Source of the DNA: Cenococcum geophilum 1.58
Lineage: Eukaryota > Ascomycota > Dothideomycetes > Gloniales > Gloniaceae
Reading direction: 5' to 3'
DNA length: 64,000 nucleotides
NCBI GenBank assembly: GCA_001692895.1
Contig: KV748233.1
Location: 868,001 to 932,000 of the forward strand
The position numbers were made by a program, and so were the translations under genes. Below the pieces are notes generated by a model that worked only from the letters and a program-made list of their open reading frames with translations, was not told the origin of the DNA and searched no databases. Shown here one piece after another: positions 36,043 to 48,959 of this stretch. The first letter of the stretch is position 1. The number at the start of each line of letters is the position of its first letter.

Positions 36043-38310
36043 ATAGGCGACACTAATAACGCCGAAATGGCCAAAACCTAAAACCCCTATGACATTTTTA
36101 TAGACCTCTTTATAGAGATATACCCTAATATTACATAGATAATCCGCCGCTCCCCACTATACCTTAAGACCTTTAAGCCTAGCAAAGCTTACCTTACCCT
36201 TATTAACTATACTAACAAGTTCCTTAGTAATATTAAAGCAGGACTATAGTATATATATAACACAAACACCGCTAATAAAAAAGCTAACGAAAACCTTAGT
36301 ACCCTTATTGCTTCCTAGATAGGAACTATTAACTTTTAGGTAGAGACTATTACCGTTCTAAAACAATTAACCCTTATAACAACGGTAGTAACTTAGCAGA
36401 AAAAACAGAGATCTAAAGACCTACTAATATTTAGCGGAAAAGGCACCCCACTAGAATAATAAGCTAATTTCAAGACCTAGCATATTAAGATTAAGGGAGT
36501 CTTCAACTGGGACTAGGACTACTTTAACATAGTTTAGTCCTAGATCCTTTATATCTTGGATATCCTAGAGGACAAGGCCTATAAGTTTATTAAGTAGGGC
36601 TTAGAGCTTATACATAAGAACCCAAACAACATATTTACGTAGAAATGGCCTACTAAGGAAGATATACTTAAAGACCTTACTGCCTACTATAAGGTCCTTA
36701 ATATAACCTAGGTTATAAAGAATAAGCTTAACCATTTCCCCTAGGGCGAGCGTAATTACTAGTCTTAGAAGGGAGAGCTTAATAAGCTAATAGTCCGCGC
36801 TAAGAAGATAGATAAATAGAAGGTAGACCTACTCCGAAAGTTTATCTCTCTAAAGATAAAAGAGCTAGTACTTGGACTTACCTATAAAATTAATAACAGC
36901 GACTATATAGGTTAGAGTAAGCAGATAGATATATTTGCTAAGAACCTCGCGAACTATGTATACCGAGCTAACCTTAAGAAGAACGCTAACCACCGCCTAC
37001 CTACTTAAGCCCCTGCCCCTATATTAACCCCGACCCTAGTAGTAACTAAAGAACCTATAGACCTTAATAGAATTTTAGACACGGAGTATAAGCGCCACGT
37101 TAATAATAGACTATGCCTTGCCTATAGCCTGCCCGGCCACTAAAAGGATGCCTATAACCCCACTAAGATAGCAAACCTAGTTCTAATACTACCCTATTAA
37201 ATAACGTAAACTAATAACCGCGGATATGGCGACTATAGAGTCTATTATAGACGCGGCGACTACGGAGCCTATTATGGCCGCGGCGGACAACCCCCCCCCC
37301 TTTAACCCTACGGCTTAGTTACTCCAAACTATGCCCTATATAGGAGCCTAACCCGTTAACAACGCCTAGTATTAGTAACTTCGCGCTAGCGAATATAAAT
37401 ACGGCTATATCGTTAGCAAGGTATTGTCTTTTTATACCCTAACTAAAACTAAAACTAACACCACCAGCTAGACAGACACTAGACCGCCCCGCTAAGATAG
37501 CCTTATACCCTAGTTGTTAAAAGGTAAACCCTTAAACTAAGTTGTGTCTAAGGGTCTAAACTATATAAGGAGGAAGATAAGAAGATTAGGTCCCTATTAC
37601 TAGATTAATTAGTCCTTTCTATTAGTAAACTGCTACTTAATCTTAGATTAGTAAATAGTAATAAGAAATTAATCCTTATTTAAACCTAACTCTTCTTATT
37701 ACGTAACCTATACCCCTAAGTTTATATTAATACAGTAAGCTTAGTAAACTCTAGTAGTACTACAATAGCATTTGCCGACGTAGAGTCTATTATAAGAAAG
37801 TATAATGTTATAACTAAGAAGCTGCTAGCACCTAGGCCACTGCACCTTATAGACAGCATCCTAACTTCGCTTATTATAGACTACTTTACCGCCTAAATAT
37901 TAATTAGCCTCTATACTAAAGCCATACTCTTTTTTATTACCAAACTCTTACCCACTACCCTAATTATCCTAGGTATGCCCTGGCTTTAGAAGCATAAGCC
38001 CCGTCCCAGCTTTAGGAAACTTAAAATCCGCTTTAACTTAGACTACTACTTTAGGCACTACCTCCCGTAGGGGATAACCGACGTTAGTAGGGACGCCCTA
38101 TATAGATACTTAGTACTATTAAGCCTAGTGCCTAGGACTATATATAAAGCCCTAATAGTAAAAGACGTTCCTAATAAAGGGGAGCCTATATAGCTGCAAA
38201 GAAACGAGATAGTAGAAGACTAAACTACCCTAGTACTTAAGACCAAAATAATAGGCCAGCCAGCCCCGTTAAGACTAAGGAAGAAGGTCCGCTTTACGCC
38301 GCTACTACTA
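36043..38310 (+). pseudogene. gag-pol: G2b gag-pol, first piece
   Basis: The start is ATA at 36043 (ancestral ATG, MGDTNNAE); ATG 36067 is in the same frame. Gag reads through FSGKGTP-like and KWPTKEDI residues. The zinc knuckle at 37114 reads C-L-A-Y-S-L-P-G-H-x4-Y, with two cysteines changed to Tyr. A Gly/Arg/Tyr-rich stretch and a run of ten C (37291-37300) follow, then the protease region (ILGMPWL near 37968). The frame is interrupted at 38310 by X and continues at 44648. Confidence 0.9.
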
Positions 38311-38558
38311 TGGTGGTGTAGATTGGACGTCGCCTACTGTCTTGGCATTTTCCTATATTTATAGAGCCTTCGGCTTCCTTCCTTCTTCCCTCTATTATAC
38401 ATATCACGACTCTACCAGTTACCAGAAATACACTCTTTTCTTTCTTTCTTACTGACTGTTCTACTAACTGATTATAACCGACCGACCGACCGACCGACTG
38501 ACTGACTGACTGACGGCACTGTGACTTTCCTATCTTAGAGAGGTCGTACCCTCCTATA
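38311..38558 (+). repeat. X 5' LTR
   Basis: It is 248 bp, starting TGGTGGTGTAGAT and ending CTCCTATA (CCCACA in the 3' copy). A GACC/GACT tetranucleotide run lies near 38480-38515. Confidence 0.9.
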
Positions 38559-39359
38559 TATTTTATAGCATTCCACGTGGGGACAACGGTAAGCTCTTTG
38601 GATTAGAAGTCTAAGTACTATATATACAGGAGACACGCAGAAACATACTATAACTATAGAAGAACCGCCAGCTACGGAAGAACAACCAGCTACGGAAGAA
38701 CCGCCAGCTAGATAGATAAGACAGTAGAAGAGAACTAGGTAATATCGAATAGCAAGGGGAACTAGGCAGTACCGGAAAAAGACAGGATAGCTAGACTTAA
38801 CGTATAGGCTAAAGAGTGGCAATAAAAAGCAAAAGACTATGGGTCTATTAACCTAAATTAGATTTCTTTGCCACCTTAACTTAGTTACCGACTTAGTTAT
38901 CTATATAGTCATAGGAAGAGTAGGGTCTTAAAAAGTTACGTACTAAGACATCGGGCGAACTAGCGAGCTAATTAGATAACTTTAGCCGGCGGTTAGCGTT
39001 ACTAAAATCTACTACCAAGTATAGCCAGACCTTTATTAAAGACGCAAAGACGGGTAGCTAAAGGCTAATCACTTAGATGGAAACGAGATCTAAGACATCT
39101 AGCGGTAAAGGAAGTTAGTACTGCCCTTTACAAACAAAGGACATAATACCGAACAAGGTCGCAAGTATACGAGATTGGATCTGTCCTTAAAAGCTTCCTA
39201 TTCTAGCTTAGCTTTATCTTCTTTTAAGTAATCTAGATTATATCAGCAGCAGCTTAAGAGGCGTTCCGTAAAGAAGTAGAAGAGACCCTACCGCGCGGAA
39301 TAACGGCAGACCAAAGTAAATGAACGTACTAAGACCTGGCAGTAGATAATAAAGATTCC
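38559..39359 (+). other. X leader
   Basis: No certain gene is seen. Three tandem 18-bp units (GAAGAACCGCCAGCTACG) lie at 38659-38711. A palindrome with AACTTTAGCC/GGTTAGCGTT arms lies at 38978-39000 and matches the palindromes of G1 and G2. Part of 38842-39359 may encode an N-terminal extension of the gag-like frame, since stretches with only Gln/Trp stops are readable. Confidence 0.6.
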
Positions 39360-41126
39360 ATGCTCTCCTAGGGAGACCCCCCCTCAGGCGTTAAGAAGCA
39401 GGTGCTCTTTATTAGGGACATGGCTATATAAGTAAACCTGCCAAAGTATATACCTATTAAGGTACCGCCAGGACAGCTATCTAGGACACCCTTTATCAGG
39501 ACCACGGCCATGCAAGCAGACCTACCGTAGCGTTTACCCGTAACACCTAGGACCAATGACCCTTAGTAGACGAATAATATAAGCCGTAAGGACCACCTAC
39601 AAGCTCCTAAGGAAGCTTTAGATACGTTACCCTATAGCTAGCAGTTAACGACTTAAGACAGGATCTACGTTGTGACCCAGCCTATGCTAGCCCTAGGAAC
39701 TATTAAAACTCCGTACTTTATAGGACAGGATATATTATAGTTTATTAAGCAGTATAAACGACTATACGCCCGATATTACGTTATAAGTAAGGAGAAACAC
39801 CAAGGTCTTCCGGAGTACTATAATTACTAAATAGGAATATAGATTTAAAGCTTGCCTAAATTTATAACTGGTGACTGGACGGAGCTTATAAGAAAGCTTA
39901 GGGTAGAATACTAAGGAAGTAACCGCTTTTGTGAAATAGAGATAGTAGAATTCTTAGAGGCCTACGTACTATAGTATAGGAGCAGCCCACCTGGCGTGCG
40001 TAAGTACTATAGGTAGTTTACACTAATCTCCTAAAGGGTTACGGAGGTAGGCAATCTAGGGAACGCTTAGCGAGGGTACTGGTTTATAAAAGAACTTCCG
40101 CTTAAATATTAAAGGTATGCTATGGCCAAAACAGGAGCTAATCCTAATAGATGAGAGTCCTTTAACTTCTATTAGCTACAAAGAGCCGTAAAGGATAGGC
40201 TTAGTTTATATAAGGGCGCAGATTGTCTACTAAAAATAGACCCTAGGGAGTAGAGCCTTTATTAGCTGGTTAAAGGATATAAAGACTGGCAGAATAGCAC
40301 CCAAGCTTCCTTTATCCTATAAGACTGTCAACCTCTATAAGGTTCTCAATATCTATAGGACTATTAATATCCGCAAGATTCTACTGCCTTTAGACGGCCG
40401 TAACGGGACGTATAGGGTCAGCAAGGTACGTAAGGACAAGGCTAGTAGACCTGTTTTAGATGCGGAGGGAGTTACTATTTTACTGAGTACGAATGCCAAG
40501 GGCTAAAGGATCTTATTTAGTAAGGATTTATATATCTATCTAATTAAGGAACACTAGTAGCTAAGACACGCGATTGACCTAGACTAGTACTTCCATAGCT
40601 CGGCAATAAAGGACAACTAAAAGGTATTAAGAACTGGCTCTATACGTACTAAGGAATAGACCTAGCTATAAATTAGAAAAGGGAAGGACAAAAATAGACG
40701 CAGTAATAGGCCCTAATAGTACGAATGGATTTTACTGCTTTCTATAACGGAGTAGTATTATAGAATAGTAACGAAATATAGACGAACTGGGAGGATTACT
40801 ATTAAGTACGGCCCACGGACTTAGTAACGCCCAGCTAGTAATGTCCGCAGACCCGCCTAACCCTTAGAGATAGCCGTACGACTAGGATAATTATTAAGCC
40901 GTAGGTTCCGCAGCAGGTTCCGCCGTAGGAGAAGAAAATATAATTAGGAGATTGCATCTAGATTAGGTTACGGCCTGCGGATAAAACGGCTAAAGCTTAG
41001 AAGATAAATAAGTCATTTAACCCTTAGAGACGGTCTTAGAGACAGACGCTTAACCAGTAAGCTCCACAGCAGGCCCCGCAGCAGGCCCTATAGTAGGTAT
41101 AGAATTTTTAACTAAGGGACAGTTAA
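39360..41126 (+). pseudogene. gag: X gag-like protein, RIP-inactivated
   Basis: ATG 39360 reads MLSxGDPPSGVKKQVLFIRD. The frame runs about 589 codons, with TAA/TAG at Gln/Trp sites. A conserved-looking core (PYFIGQD, QYKRLYARYY, FITGDWTELI, KYYR) precedes a zinc knuckle at 40452, C-F-R-C-G-G-S-Y-Y-F-T-E-Y-E-C, in which Tyr replaces the expected His. A Pro/Gln-rich tail follows (PQQVP and APQQAPQQA). The frame from ATG to knuckle has no net shift. No protease, reverse transcriptase or integrase motif follows. Family assignment beyond gag-like is uncertain. Confidence 0.72.
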
Positions 41127-44100
41127 GTTCTAAGGTAGGGGAGGGGATGTAGGTAACGGCCGTATAAAAAGATTTTTATTTATTTACTTAATTATAGTAT
41201 TTCCTAAAGCTCCTTTCCTTATTTATTTTTTTAATCATAACGCGTTAAGATATATTAGTCGCAACAACCTGCTGCAAAGATATTAGTTTAGCTCACCGCC
41301 TATTACCGAGCTAATAGCAATTTTCTATCCTGGGGATGGAAAATCCTAATTAGTCTATGCAGCAGTAAAGCCGGCAGAACTCTACACCGCCCCTAGAATT
41401 TAATGATGCGCTAGCTGCACAATAAGAACGGCACTAAGAGCCTTAATTGATTACACGGATATAGAGCCGATTATACGATATAGAGCTAGACGCAAAGCCA
41501 GACGCAGAGCCTTGATCGAACGACTGTATAGAAGCCTTAATTAATCGAATAACTGCATAGAAGCCACAACTAGTCGAGGAATCGAATCAAGCCAGAGCCT
41601 CGATATCAGCACGTCGCCGTCACTAAATTAGATCAGTCAAATGTCGTCAAATTAGAGCCTTTAACTAGGCCGACCTTGTTCCTTATTCGAACAACGACTA
41701 ATCACAGCATAACTGCCACTGCTATCCGAATTCAGTACTGCGCCAGCTGCACGACGAGAACGGACACCGCGGTAAGGAAGAGACCTGTATAAAGGCAGTA
41801 GCATAATATTGGAAAACAAGTAGCATATAAAGAGGCACTGCAATAAGAGAAGATAAGGATGCTTTGTAAGAGGTTATATATAGGGCATAACTAACTACAA
41901 TAAACCTAAGCTATCCTTATGCGACTAAAGACAGAATTAAGCCGCATCTGGCTAAGCTAGTAGAGGGCTTATTAAGGATTATAAAAGAAATAGGAATTAG
42001 ATATACAGGAGCCGGCGCTTTTCTTTAGAGGTTGTTATAATAAAGGACTGTATTATAGATATAAGGGCAAGGGATATATAATAGAGGTAGTTATAATAGC
42101 CGAGAAGCTGCCACCGGATAACCTCAAAAATATTAAGGATAGCTTAGGCGAAACGTAGAGCCAGCAGGATAGTAATTAGGAAACTAGAAATAGAAGATAA
42201 TACTAGGGAAGGTTCTTAAGCCGGGAGAAGATTAAGGATATATAAGTATCCTGCTAGCAGTAGGGATAAGGAAGCAGCCGTAAGAGCCTAAGGATATACT
42301 AAAAGAGTTAAAAGCAACAACGGCCTAAAAGGGGAAGAGAGCAGCTATAAAAGGCGTCCTAGAAAAGCACTGGGCCCGCAATAGTAGTCTACTAAAAGCT
42401 GCCGTTTATGCTTACAAAGACGTCTTAAGATAGGTCTCTAGATTGGACGTCTAAAGGATACTAAGAGCCTTAATTAACTACGGATGCAGAGCCCTAATTA
42501 ATTAACTATATGGATATAAAGCTTTAACCGAATGACTATATAGCCAGAGTCTTAATTAATTATCTATAGATGCCAAACCTATAGACGTAGAGCCTCAATT
42601 ATATATATAGTAGAAGACACCTTAAGTTAAGCCAAAGCCTCTATTAAATCCTGATTAGTTAAACGCTGCCTCTACAGTTAAGTTATTAAATTAGAGCCTT
42701 TGGTTATACCAACCTAATACCCTATCTAAACATTAGTTGATTATATATTATTATAGTTAAATTAAATTAGTCACCGTCGCCGTCAGACATCTTCAATCAG
42801 CAGTTAAAGATTCTATAATAATAGGCATGTAGGCACTAGACCTAACTAGGAAATTAGTACACGGCTAAAAAAACGTTAGAAACGCGATTAATTAACGTTT
42901 TAGAGCCTCTGCAAGAGCCTCTTCCCTTAGCTATTACCCCCATATCAATTAACTGCCGCCCGTCTTAACACCCGCGGATTAGTTAACCAAAATAATCTTT
43001 CCTATAAATATAGATACGGAGCTTTATATAGAGTCTTATACGGAGCCTACGGATATAGAGCATATAGGTGCAGAGCCTTAATTGGACAATAGTATGGCAG
43101 CTTAACTAGATATCTATAGATCTAAAGCCTTAATTAAACGGCAGATATAGAGCCTTAACTAAACGGACGCCTATACGGAAGCTTTAACCAACTGTCTATG
43201 GATGCAAAGCCCTAGTTATACGTGTAGTAAAAGACACCTTAAGTTAAGCCAGGGCCTTATCAAATCTCAATTAGCTAAACGCAGTCTCCGCATTCAAATT
43301 AGGACAATTAGAGCGGGCTAACTTTCTACCTTAATTAAACGACCAAACGGTTAGTTATAGCACGTCGTCGCTAACCAGTTAGATAGTCTTCGGCTAGCAG
43401 TTAAAGTAGGTATATAGGGACGCATATAAACACGCATATAGACGCGGACATAGAATATACAATGTAGAGCTTCTAATGCACGGCTAGATGTATAGCTAGG
43501 TATAAGGCCTAATATAAAGCCACGGATAGAGCCTTAATTAAGAGCTATATACAATATAAACTAATATAGAGTCTTAATATTAAACGGCTAACTAAACAAT
43601 TAAATCAAGCTAAGGCCTCTGCTATCTTAGTTAACTGCTTTATCTCTACTATTCTAGATCTATACCGTTGCTAAATCTATACCGCTGCTAGATCTGCTAG
43701 ATCTATTATATTGTCTAACTAGACTAACTAACCTGTTCTAGGCCTAATGCTGTTTTAACTATTCTACTACTGCTCTCCTAACCGCCATACCCTACCGTTT
43801 CAATTGCCCCGCCGCCGCTGTTCCGACTAGCCGCCTCTAACCAACTGCTACTGGCCACTGCTATTAACCATACTGCTACTGCTGCTACTGCTACTGCTGC
43901 TACTGCTACTGCTGCTACTGCTACTGCTACTACAGCTACTGCTGTTACTGCTATATTAGCTGACTGCTACCGACCAACTACTATCGACCGTCTGCCGCTA
44001 CCGAGATTTCTGCTACTAAAAGTTCTGCCGCCGAATGTCCTACTGCCTACTAACTGTTACCAAATTCTCCCACTGAGTATTCTACCGCTGACTATTCTAT

Positions 44101-44378
44101 CTTATTTCACCGCGCTAACTATCTGCTTTTATTACTGTTTATACCACTATTACTGTTACTGCCGTTACTGCCGTTACTACCGCCGTTATTATTTTTGGTT
44201 TACTGCTGTCCTAGTTGCTATTAGTAAGAAGGATAACGTAGAACAGTTTTATAAAAGGGCTGAGGATAAAGTTACCTACGTTCTTTTAGGGATATGCTTT
44301 CCTTTATCTATTCTACTTTTATTATACTCTTGTTTTGCTATTCTTCTATATTATAGAACGTTAGGGGACAACGTTCTT
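41127..44378 (+). other. Non-coding 3' half of X with degenerate repeats
   Basis: I found no coding frame. GAGCCTTAATTAA-type phrases recur at about 41440-41580, 42460-42610 and 43060-43290. Longer direct repeats share GACACCTTAAGTTAAGCC (near 42625 and 43235). A segment with GCTAGCTGCAC/GCCAGCTGCAC near 41400 and 41750 is duplicated. A palindrome with ATTTTC arms lies at 41320-41344. A (CTGCTA) microsatellite lies at 43873-43945. Confidence 0.65.
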
Positions 44379-44393
44379 GGTGGGGGAGGTATA

Positions 44394-44641
44394 TGGTGGT
44401 GTAGATTAGACGTCGCCTACTGTCTTAGTATTTTCCTATATTTATAGAGCCTTCGGCTTCCTTCCTTCTTCCCTCTATTATATATATTACGACTCTACCA
44501 GTTACCAGAAATACACTCTTTTCTTTCTTTCTTACTAACTGTTCTACTAACTGATTACGACCGACCGACCGACCGACCGACTGACTGACTGACTGACGGC
44601 ACTGTGACTTTCCTATCTTAGAGAGGTCGTACCCTCCCACA
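44394..44641 (+). repeat. X 3' LTR
   Basis: It is 248 bp, TGGTGGTGTAGAT to CCTCCCACA, equal in length to the 5' LTR and preceded by the polypurine tract. Differences from the 5' copy seen by eye are transitions. Confidence 0.92.
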
Positions 44642-44647
44642 CTACTA

Positions 44648-47600
44648 AGAATCTAATCCCAACCCAGGTACTATTTAAACCCTAGCCGCCTAGCCTAATA
44701 CCTAGAACTAAGCTATATACCATATACGTATACTATAGCTCGCGTTATAGCAAGGACTAGCTATAGAACTATTAAGACCCGGATAATAGAAACCGCGCCA
44801 CTATAACACCTAACCTTATACTTGTCTCCCGCGCGTACTATATAGGGCCACTACCTCGTTTCTGCCCCCCCAGGCCAACCAAGCCATATTAGCCTAGCTA
44901 TAGCACTAGAAAACTAGATACGCCCTAATATAAACGATATTAAATACACTTATACTATTAATTTTACCCAATTCTATAAATAAAAAGATATAAAGGTAAT
45001 AAGGATCTATATAGCGGAGCTAGTAGAACTAGTTAAATAAGATAAGTACTAATAGCTACTTAAAGAGCTGCCTATAGGTCTAATAGAAGTACTAAACCTA
45101 TTAGAAAGGTCTTTCCGCTAGCTAATAGAAGGCAACTATACAATAAAAAAAGCCCGTAAAGTGCTTCCCCCCTATTTTTATAACTTCCTTAAGACAAATC
45201 TAAAAACTAAACCCAAGCTTTTATATTAGAAGATAGTTAATACCAATGTTAAAAAATTCCTAAAAAGTAAACCAGGATTAACCCGTAAAGACATTCTATA
45301 ACACCTACTAAAGGAGTTTAGTAAATATATTAAGCACTTCCTCCCTAAGAATATAGATAAGCTACCCCCTTACCAACCATAGGACTATAAAATTAAGATT
45401 ACCCCCAGAAACTAGGCCCCGTACTATAAAAATAAACTACTCTTACCTACTAAACTTAGGTATATAAAGAAGTGGATTAATAAGATACTAGATAAGGGTT
45501 TTATACGTAAATTAACCTCACTAGCTACTATACCACTTCTCCTCGCTGTTAAGCCTGGCAGCGGTATGTAAATCTACTATAACTACTAAGGCCTAAATAT
45601 AGTTACTATTAAGAATTAATACCCACTACTACTAATCTATAAGATACTTAACGCACTTTATAGTGCTAAGTACTTTACTAAACTTAATATAATTACTACG
45701 TTTAACCGGATCCGGATTATAGAGGGCTATAAGTAGCTTATAGCATTTATTACCTAGTTCGGACTCTATAAGATACTAGTTACACTATTTAGCCTCTATA
45801 ACGCACCCGCTATATTTTAAAACTATATTAATTATATTCTATATAACGCCCTTAATAACTACTACACTGCCTACCTTAATAACGTCCTTATTTTTTCTAA
45901 AATACACGCCGAGCATACTAAGTATGTGAATGAAATTATCTAAAGACTTAGTAATGCTAGACTTTAGATTGATATTAATAAGTTTAAGTTCTACTCTACT
46001 AAAACAAAATACTTTGGCTTAATTATCTTAACTAATAGTATAACTATAGACCCTAAGAAGGTACAGGCCTTATAGAAATAGAAGGACCTAATATTAATTA
46101 AAGAACTATAACAATTTCTCAGCTTTGCGAACTTCTACTAATAATTTATTTAAGGCTACTCTGCTATTGCTATACCTATAATAAAACTCCTAAAAAAGGA
46201 TATTGGATAGCTATGGAGACTAGAATAAGCTAAATTGTTTAAGGCCCTTAAGGGAGCCTTTACTTTAGCACTAGTACTAGCATGCTATAACTATATAAAG
46301 AAAACAGTAGTAGAGATAGACGTATTAAATTAGGCTTCCGGCAGAGTCCTTTCCTAGTATAATAATAATAGAAAATTAAAACCGGTTGTATTCTTCTCCG
46401 TAAAGCACTTTACGCTAAAGTATAACTATAAGATCTATAATAAAGAACTCTTAGCTATTATTAAGGCTTTAGAGGAATAGCGTCCTAAGCTATAAGGGAC
46501 TAAGGAGCCATTTAAAATTATTACCAACTATAAGAACCTATAGATGTTTATAACTACTAAGCAGCTAAACTAGCGCTAAGTCTAGTAGGTAGAGTTCCTT
46601 TTATAGTTTAACTTTATAATTATATATAAACCTAGTAGCAAAGCCACGCTCCTTAACGCCCTAAGCCGGCTACCAGAAATAAGGCCTAAGAACGCCGATA
46701 ATAAACACCTCCGCCACTAAGCCTAAGTCGTTATACCGCCCTAGAAAGTTAACCCTATAATCTTAGAAGAATTACTATATAAGTTCCGTAACTCTAACGA
46801 CGCGGAGTTTATAGCCGCTCTAGACCCTAAAATAGCCGAAAAGTTACTAAACAAGTTAATTTAGCTAAAATACTAGGAGAACAAACTCGTAAGAGATATA
46901 GTGGCAGCCCTACGCAATTAGAAAGCTCGCCGTTAGCTAAAGAAGATTAGGAAATTACTTTATTGCGATAAGTTAGAATATAGTATCGTTAACGGATAGA
47001 TCTACTTCCGCTAACGTCTCTTTATCCTTAACGCCCTAGACCTCTACCTAGAAGTTACCTATTACTCTTATAGCAGTGGCCCTACTAGTTACCCTAGCCA
47101 GGTTAAAACTCTTAACCTCTTAAACTGAATATACTAGTGGCTAGGAATCTCCTAGTTTATAACTACCTTCGTTAAAGACTATACCCTATGCTTTTGCACT
47201 AAGACCCCCTATTCTACCCCGCTTGGTTTCCTAAAGCTACTAGAATTACCTGCTCGCCTATAGACTAATATTTTAATTAACTATATTATAACGCTGCTGG
47301 TATGCTAACGTTATAGTAAGGTATATAAATATATCCTTATTATTATGGACCGCCTAACTAAAATATAATACCTTATTTTAGTAATAGGACTCTTAACAGA
47401 GGAGCTAGTTAATGGCTTTATTAACAATGTATATAAGCTCTATAGTGTACTAAGCACAATTATCTCTAATCGCGGCATATAATTTATTAGCGACTTCTGG
47501 CGATAATTAAATAAACGCCTTAAGACAACCTTATAACTAAGCTTAGCCTAGTACCTAGAAATAGACGGCTAAATTAAAATTATTAATGCTGCCGTAAATA

Positions 47601-48406
47601 AATACCTTTATACTTTTGTTAGCTTTATATAGAACGACTAGGTTAACTACCTACCGCTTACTAAGTTTGCTATAAATAATTAAGTTAATAAAAGCATAGG
47701 CATCTCCCTATTTTTTGCAAACTATGGCTTTAACCCTTGCCTTGGAATTAAGCCTACTGGCCCCTATCTACTAACACTATTAGTATAAGCAAAGAAGGAG
47801 TTCTTCCGCGTAGACTTTATAGCTAACCGCTTTAAGCGGATATTAATATAGCTTAAGGCCCTAGCCCGGATTTTATAGTAACGCTATAAAGATAATACTA
47901 ATACCCGTAGGGATAAGAGCGCGTTATTCTATAAAGGTAATATAGTTATAGTTAGCTTAGAAAATATAAAGATAAATAGACCTAAGAAGAAATGGGACGA
48001 TAAATGGGATGGCCTATACCCTATACTCGTAGTATACTAAGGGGTAGTCGTAGTAGACCTCTCGGACCATATCTAAGTAAATAAATCCTTTTATATATTT
48101 AAGGTCCGCCTCTAGGCTACTAAAGAGATCCCTAGCTAAGCAAATATTAATATTATAGAGCGCCGTAATGTATAAGGACGAGTAGTAGAGAGAGATAATG
48201 ACGGCAATATAAAAGATAAATAGGAATTTAAGAAAATCCTTAATATACATAATAAAGACCCCTAGGGCCTAACTTATAAGATTAAATGGAAATATTATAA
48301 GGATATAACCTAGCAGTTAGAGGAAGACCTAAAGGGTTATAAATAAGCTGTACAGCGTTTCTATAAGCAATACTCTAAGAAGCCAGGACCCCTAAACTGG
48401 GCATAA
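44648..48406 (+). pseudogene. pol: G2b pol, second piece, to chromodomain
   Basis: It continues the frame of the first piece. Reverse transcriptase: KLDIITAFNRIRI-like strand with Asp to Asn near 45680, and the YLDD box read as YLNN at 45872. RNase H has DVLNxASG near 46320. The integrase zinc finger is near 46900-47300, LIIMDRLTK near 47343 (Asp kept), IISNRG at 47459 (Asp to Asn). The chromodomain, EFKKILNIHNKDP to KKPGP, spans 48224-48390 and TAA is at 48404. Allowing for X, the frame from gag to stop has no net shift. Confidence 0.92.
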
Positions 48407-48772
48407 GATAAGGAAAAGTCACGCTAAGGTTGCGGCCGACCACTGTATTAAAATTTGTGGTGGTTAAGATGTTATAGAACTTTAACTAGTGGTTAAAGTT
48501 GTCTAATTGGCTAAATTCTTGCTAAGAAACGCCACACGGACCGATTTAGGTGGTAGTATGGAGTTCTGCCGACCTTACTTACTAAACTAACCAATTAGGA
48601 TTTTCCATGCCCGGCATAGAAAATTGCCATTGACTTAGTTAAGGGCGGTAAGCGGAACTAACATCTTCGTAGTAAAAAAAAAAAAAAAAAAAAAATAGGC
48701 AACCCCGTATACTGCCTATTTTTAAGTTATCTATTTAGTTTGGGGACCAAACCATCTAGGGGAGAGGAGTAC
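48407..48772 (+). other. G2b 3' untranslated region with three hairpins
   Basis: Palindromes lie at 48478-48500 (AACTTTAAC arms) and 48600-48624 (ATTTTCCATGC arms). An 11-bp inverted repeat AAAAATAGGCA/TGCCTATTTTT lies at 48691-48723. A run of 22 A (48674-48695) precedes the last; G2a has six A there. The polypurine tract is at 48758-48769. Confidence 0.75.
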
Positions 48773-48959
48773 TATCACGGCACTAACCTAACGTATACTG
48801 TTTTATACTGTCTCGTACTGTTTCCTACTATTGGCTAGCCTACCACTAGCGACTTAGCGGCCGGCCCTACTATTTATATACAATACCCACTTTCTACCTT
48901 CTTTCCCTCTTTATACCATAACGTAGTTATTTAGTCTACTTCATTGCAGCACTATAATA
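48773..48959 (+). repeat. G2b 3' LTR
   Basis: It is 187 bp, TATCACGGCAC to CTATAATA, both ends shifted from TG/CA by G-to-A or C-to-T changes. It is followed by TAAAA and the right end of D. Confidence 0.92.

Larger units (their letters stand above)
38311..44641 (+). mobile_element. X: LTR retrotransposon with gag-like frame but no pol
   Basis: It is 6,331 bp with two 248-bp LTRs (38311-38558 and 44394-44641), ends TG and CA, and a polypurine tract GGTGGGGGAGG (44379-44389). CTACTA is present on both sides (38305-38310, 44642-44647) and removing one copy plus X restores the G2b pol frame exactly. The only recognisable frame is gag-like (39360-41126). About 3.2 kb downstream has no coding sequence. 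It fits a non-autonomous (LARD-like) element moved by enzymes of another family. Confidence 0.88.
35691..48959 (+). mobile_element. G2b: chromodomain Ty3/Gypsy element split by X
   Basis: LTRs 35691-35877 and 48773-48959 are both 187 bp, with a perfect target duplication TAAAA (35686-35690 and 48960-48964). A polypurine tract AGGGGAGAGGAG is at 48758-48769. Without X it is about 6.9 kb. Gag and pol form a single frame of about 2,009 codons. Confidence 0.95.

Noticed and set aside
38535..38822. Minus-strand frame of 95 codons in X
   Set aside because: It covers the LTR edge and the 18-bp leader repeats; no conserved motif and opposite to the gag-like frame.
41127..44378. A decayed pol in the 3' half of X
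   Set aside because: No reverse transcriptase, RNase H or integrase motif could be read in any frame, while neighbouring equally mutated elements remain easy to read.
44425..44640. Minus-strand frame of 71 codons
   Set aside because: It lies wholly in the X LTR and includes the tetranucleotide run.
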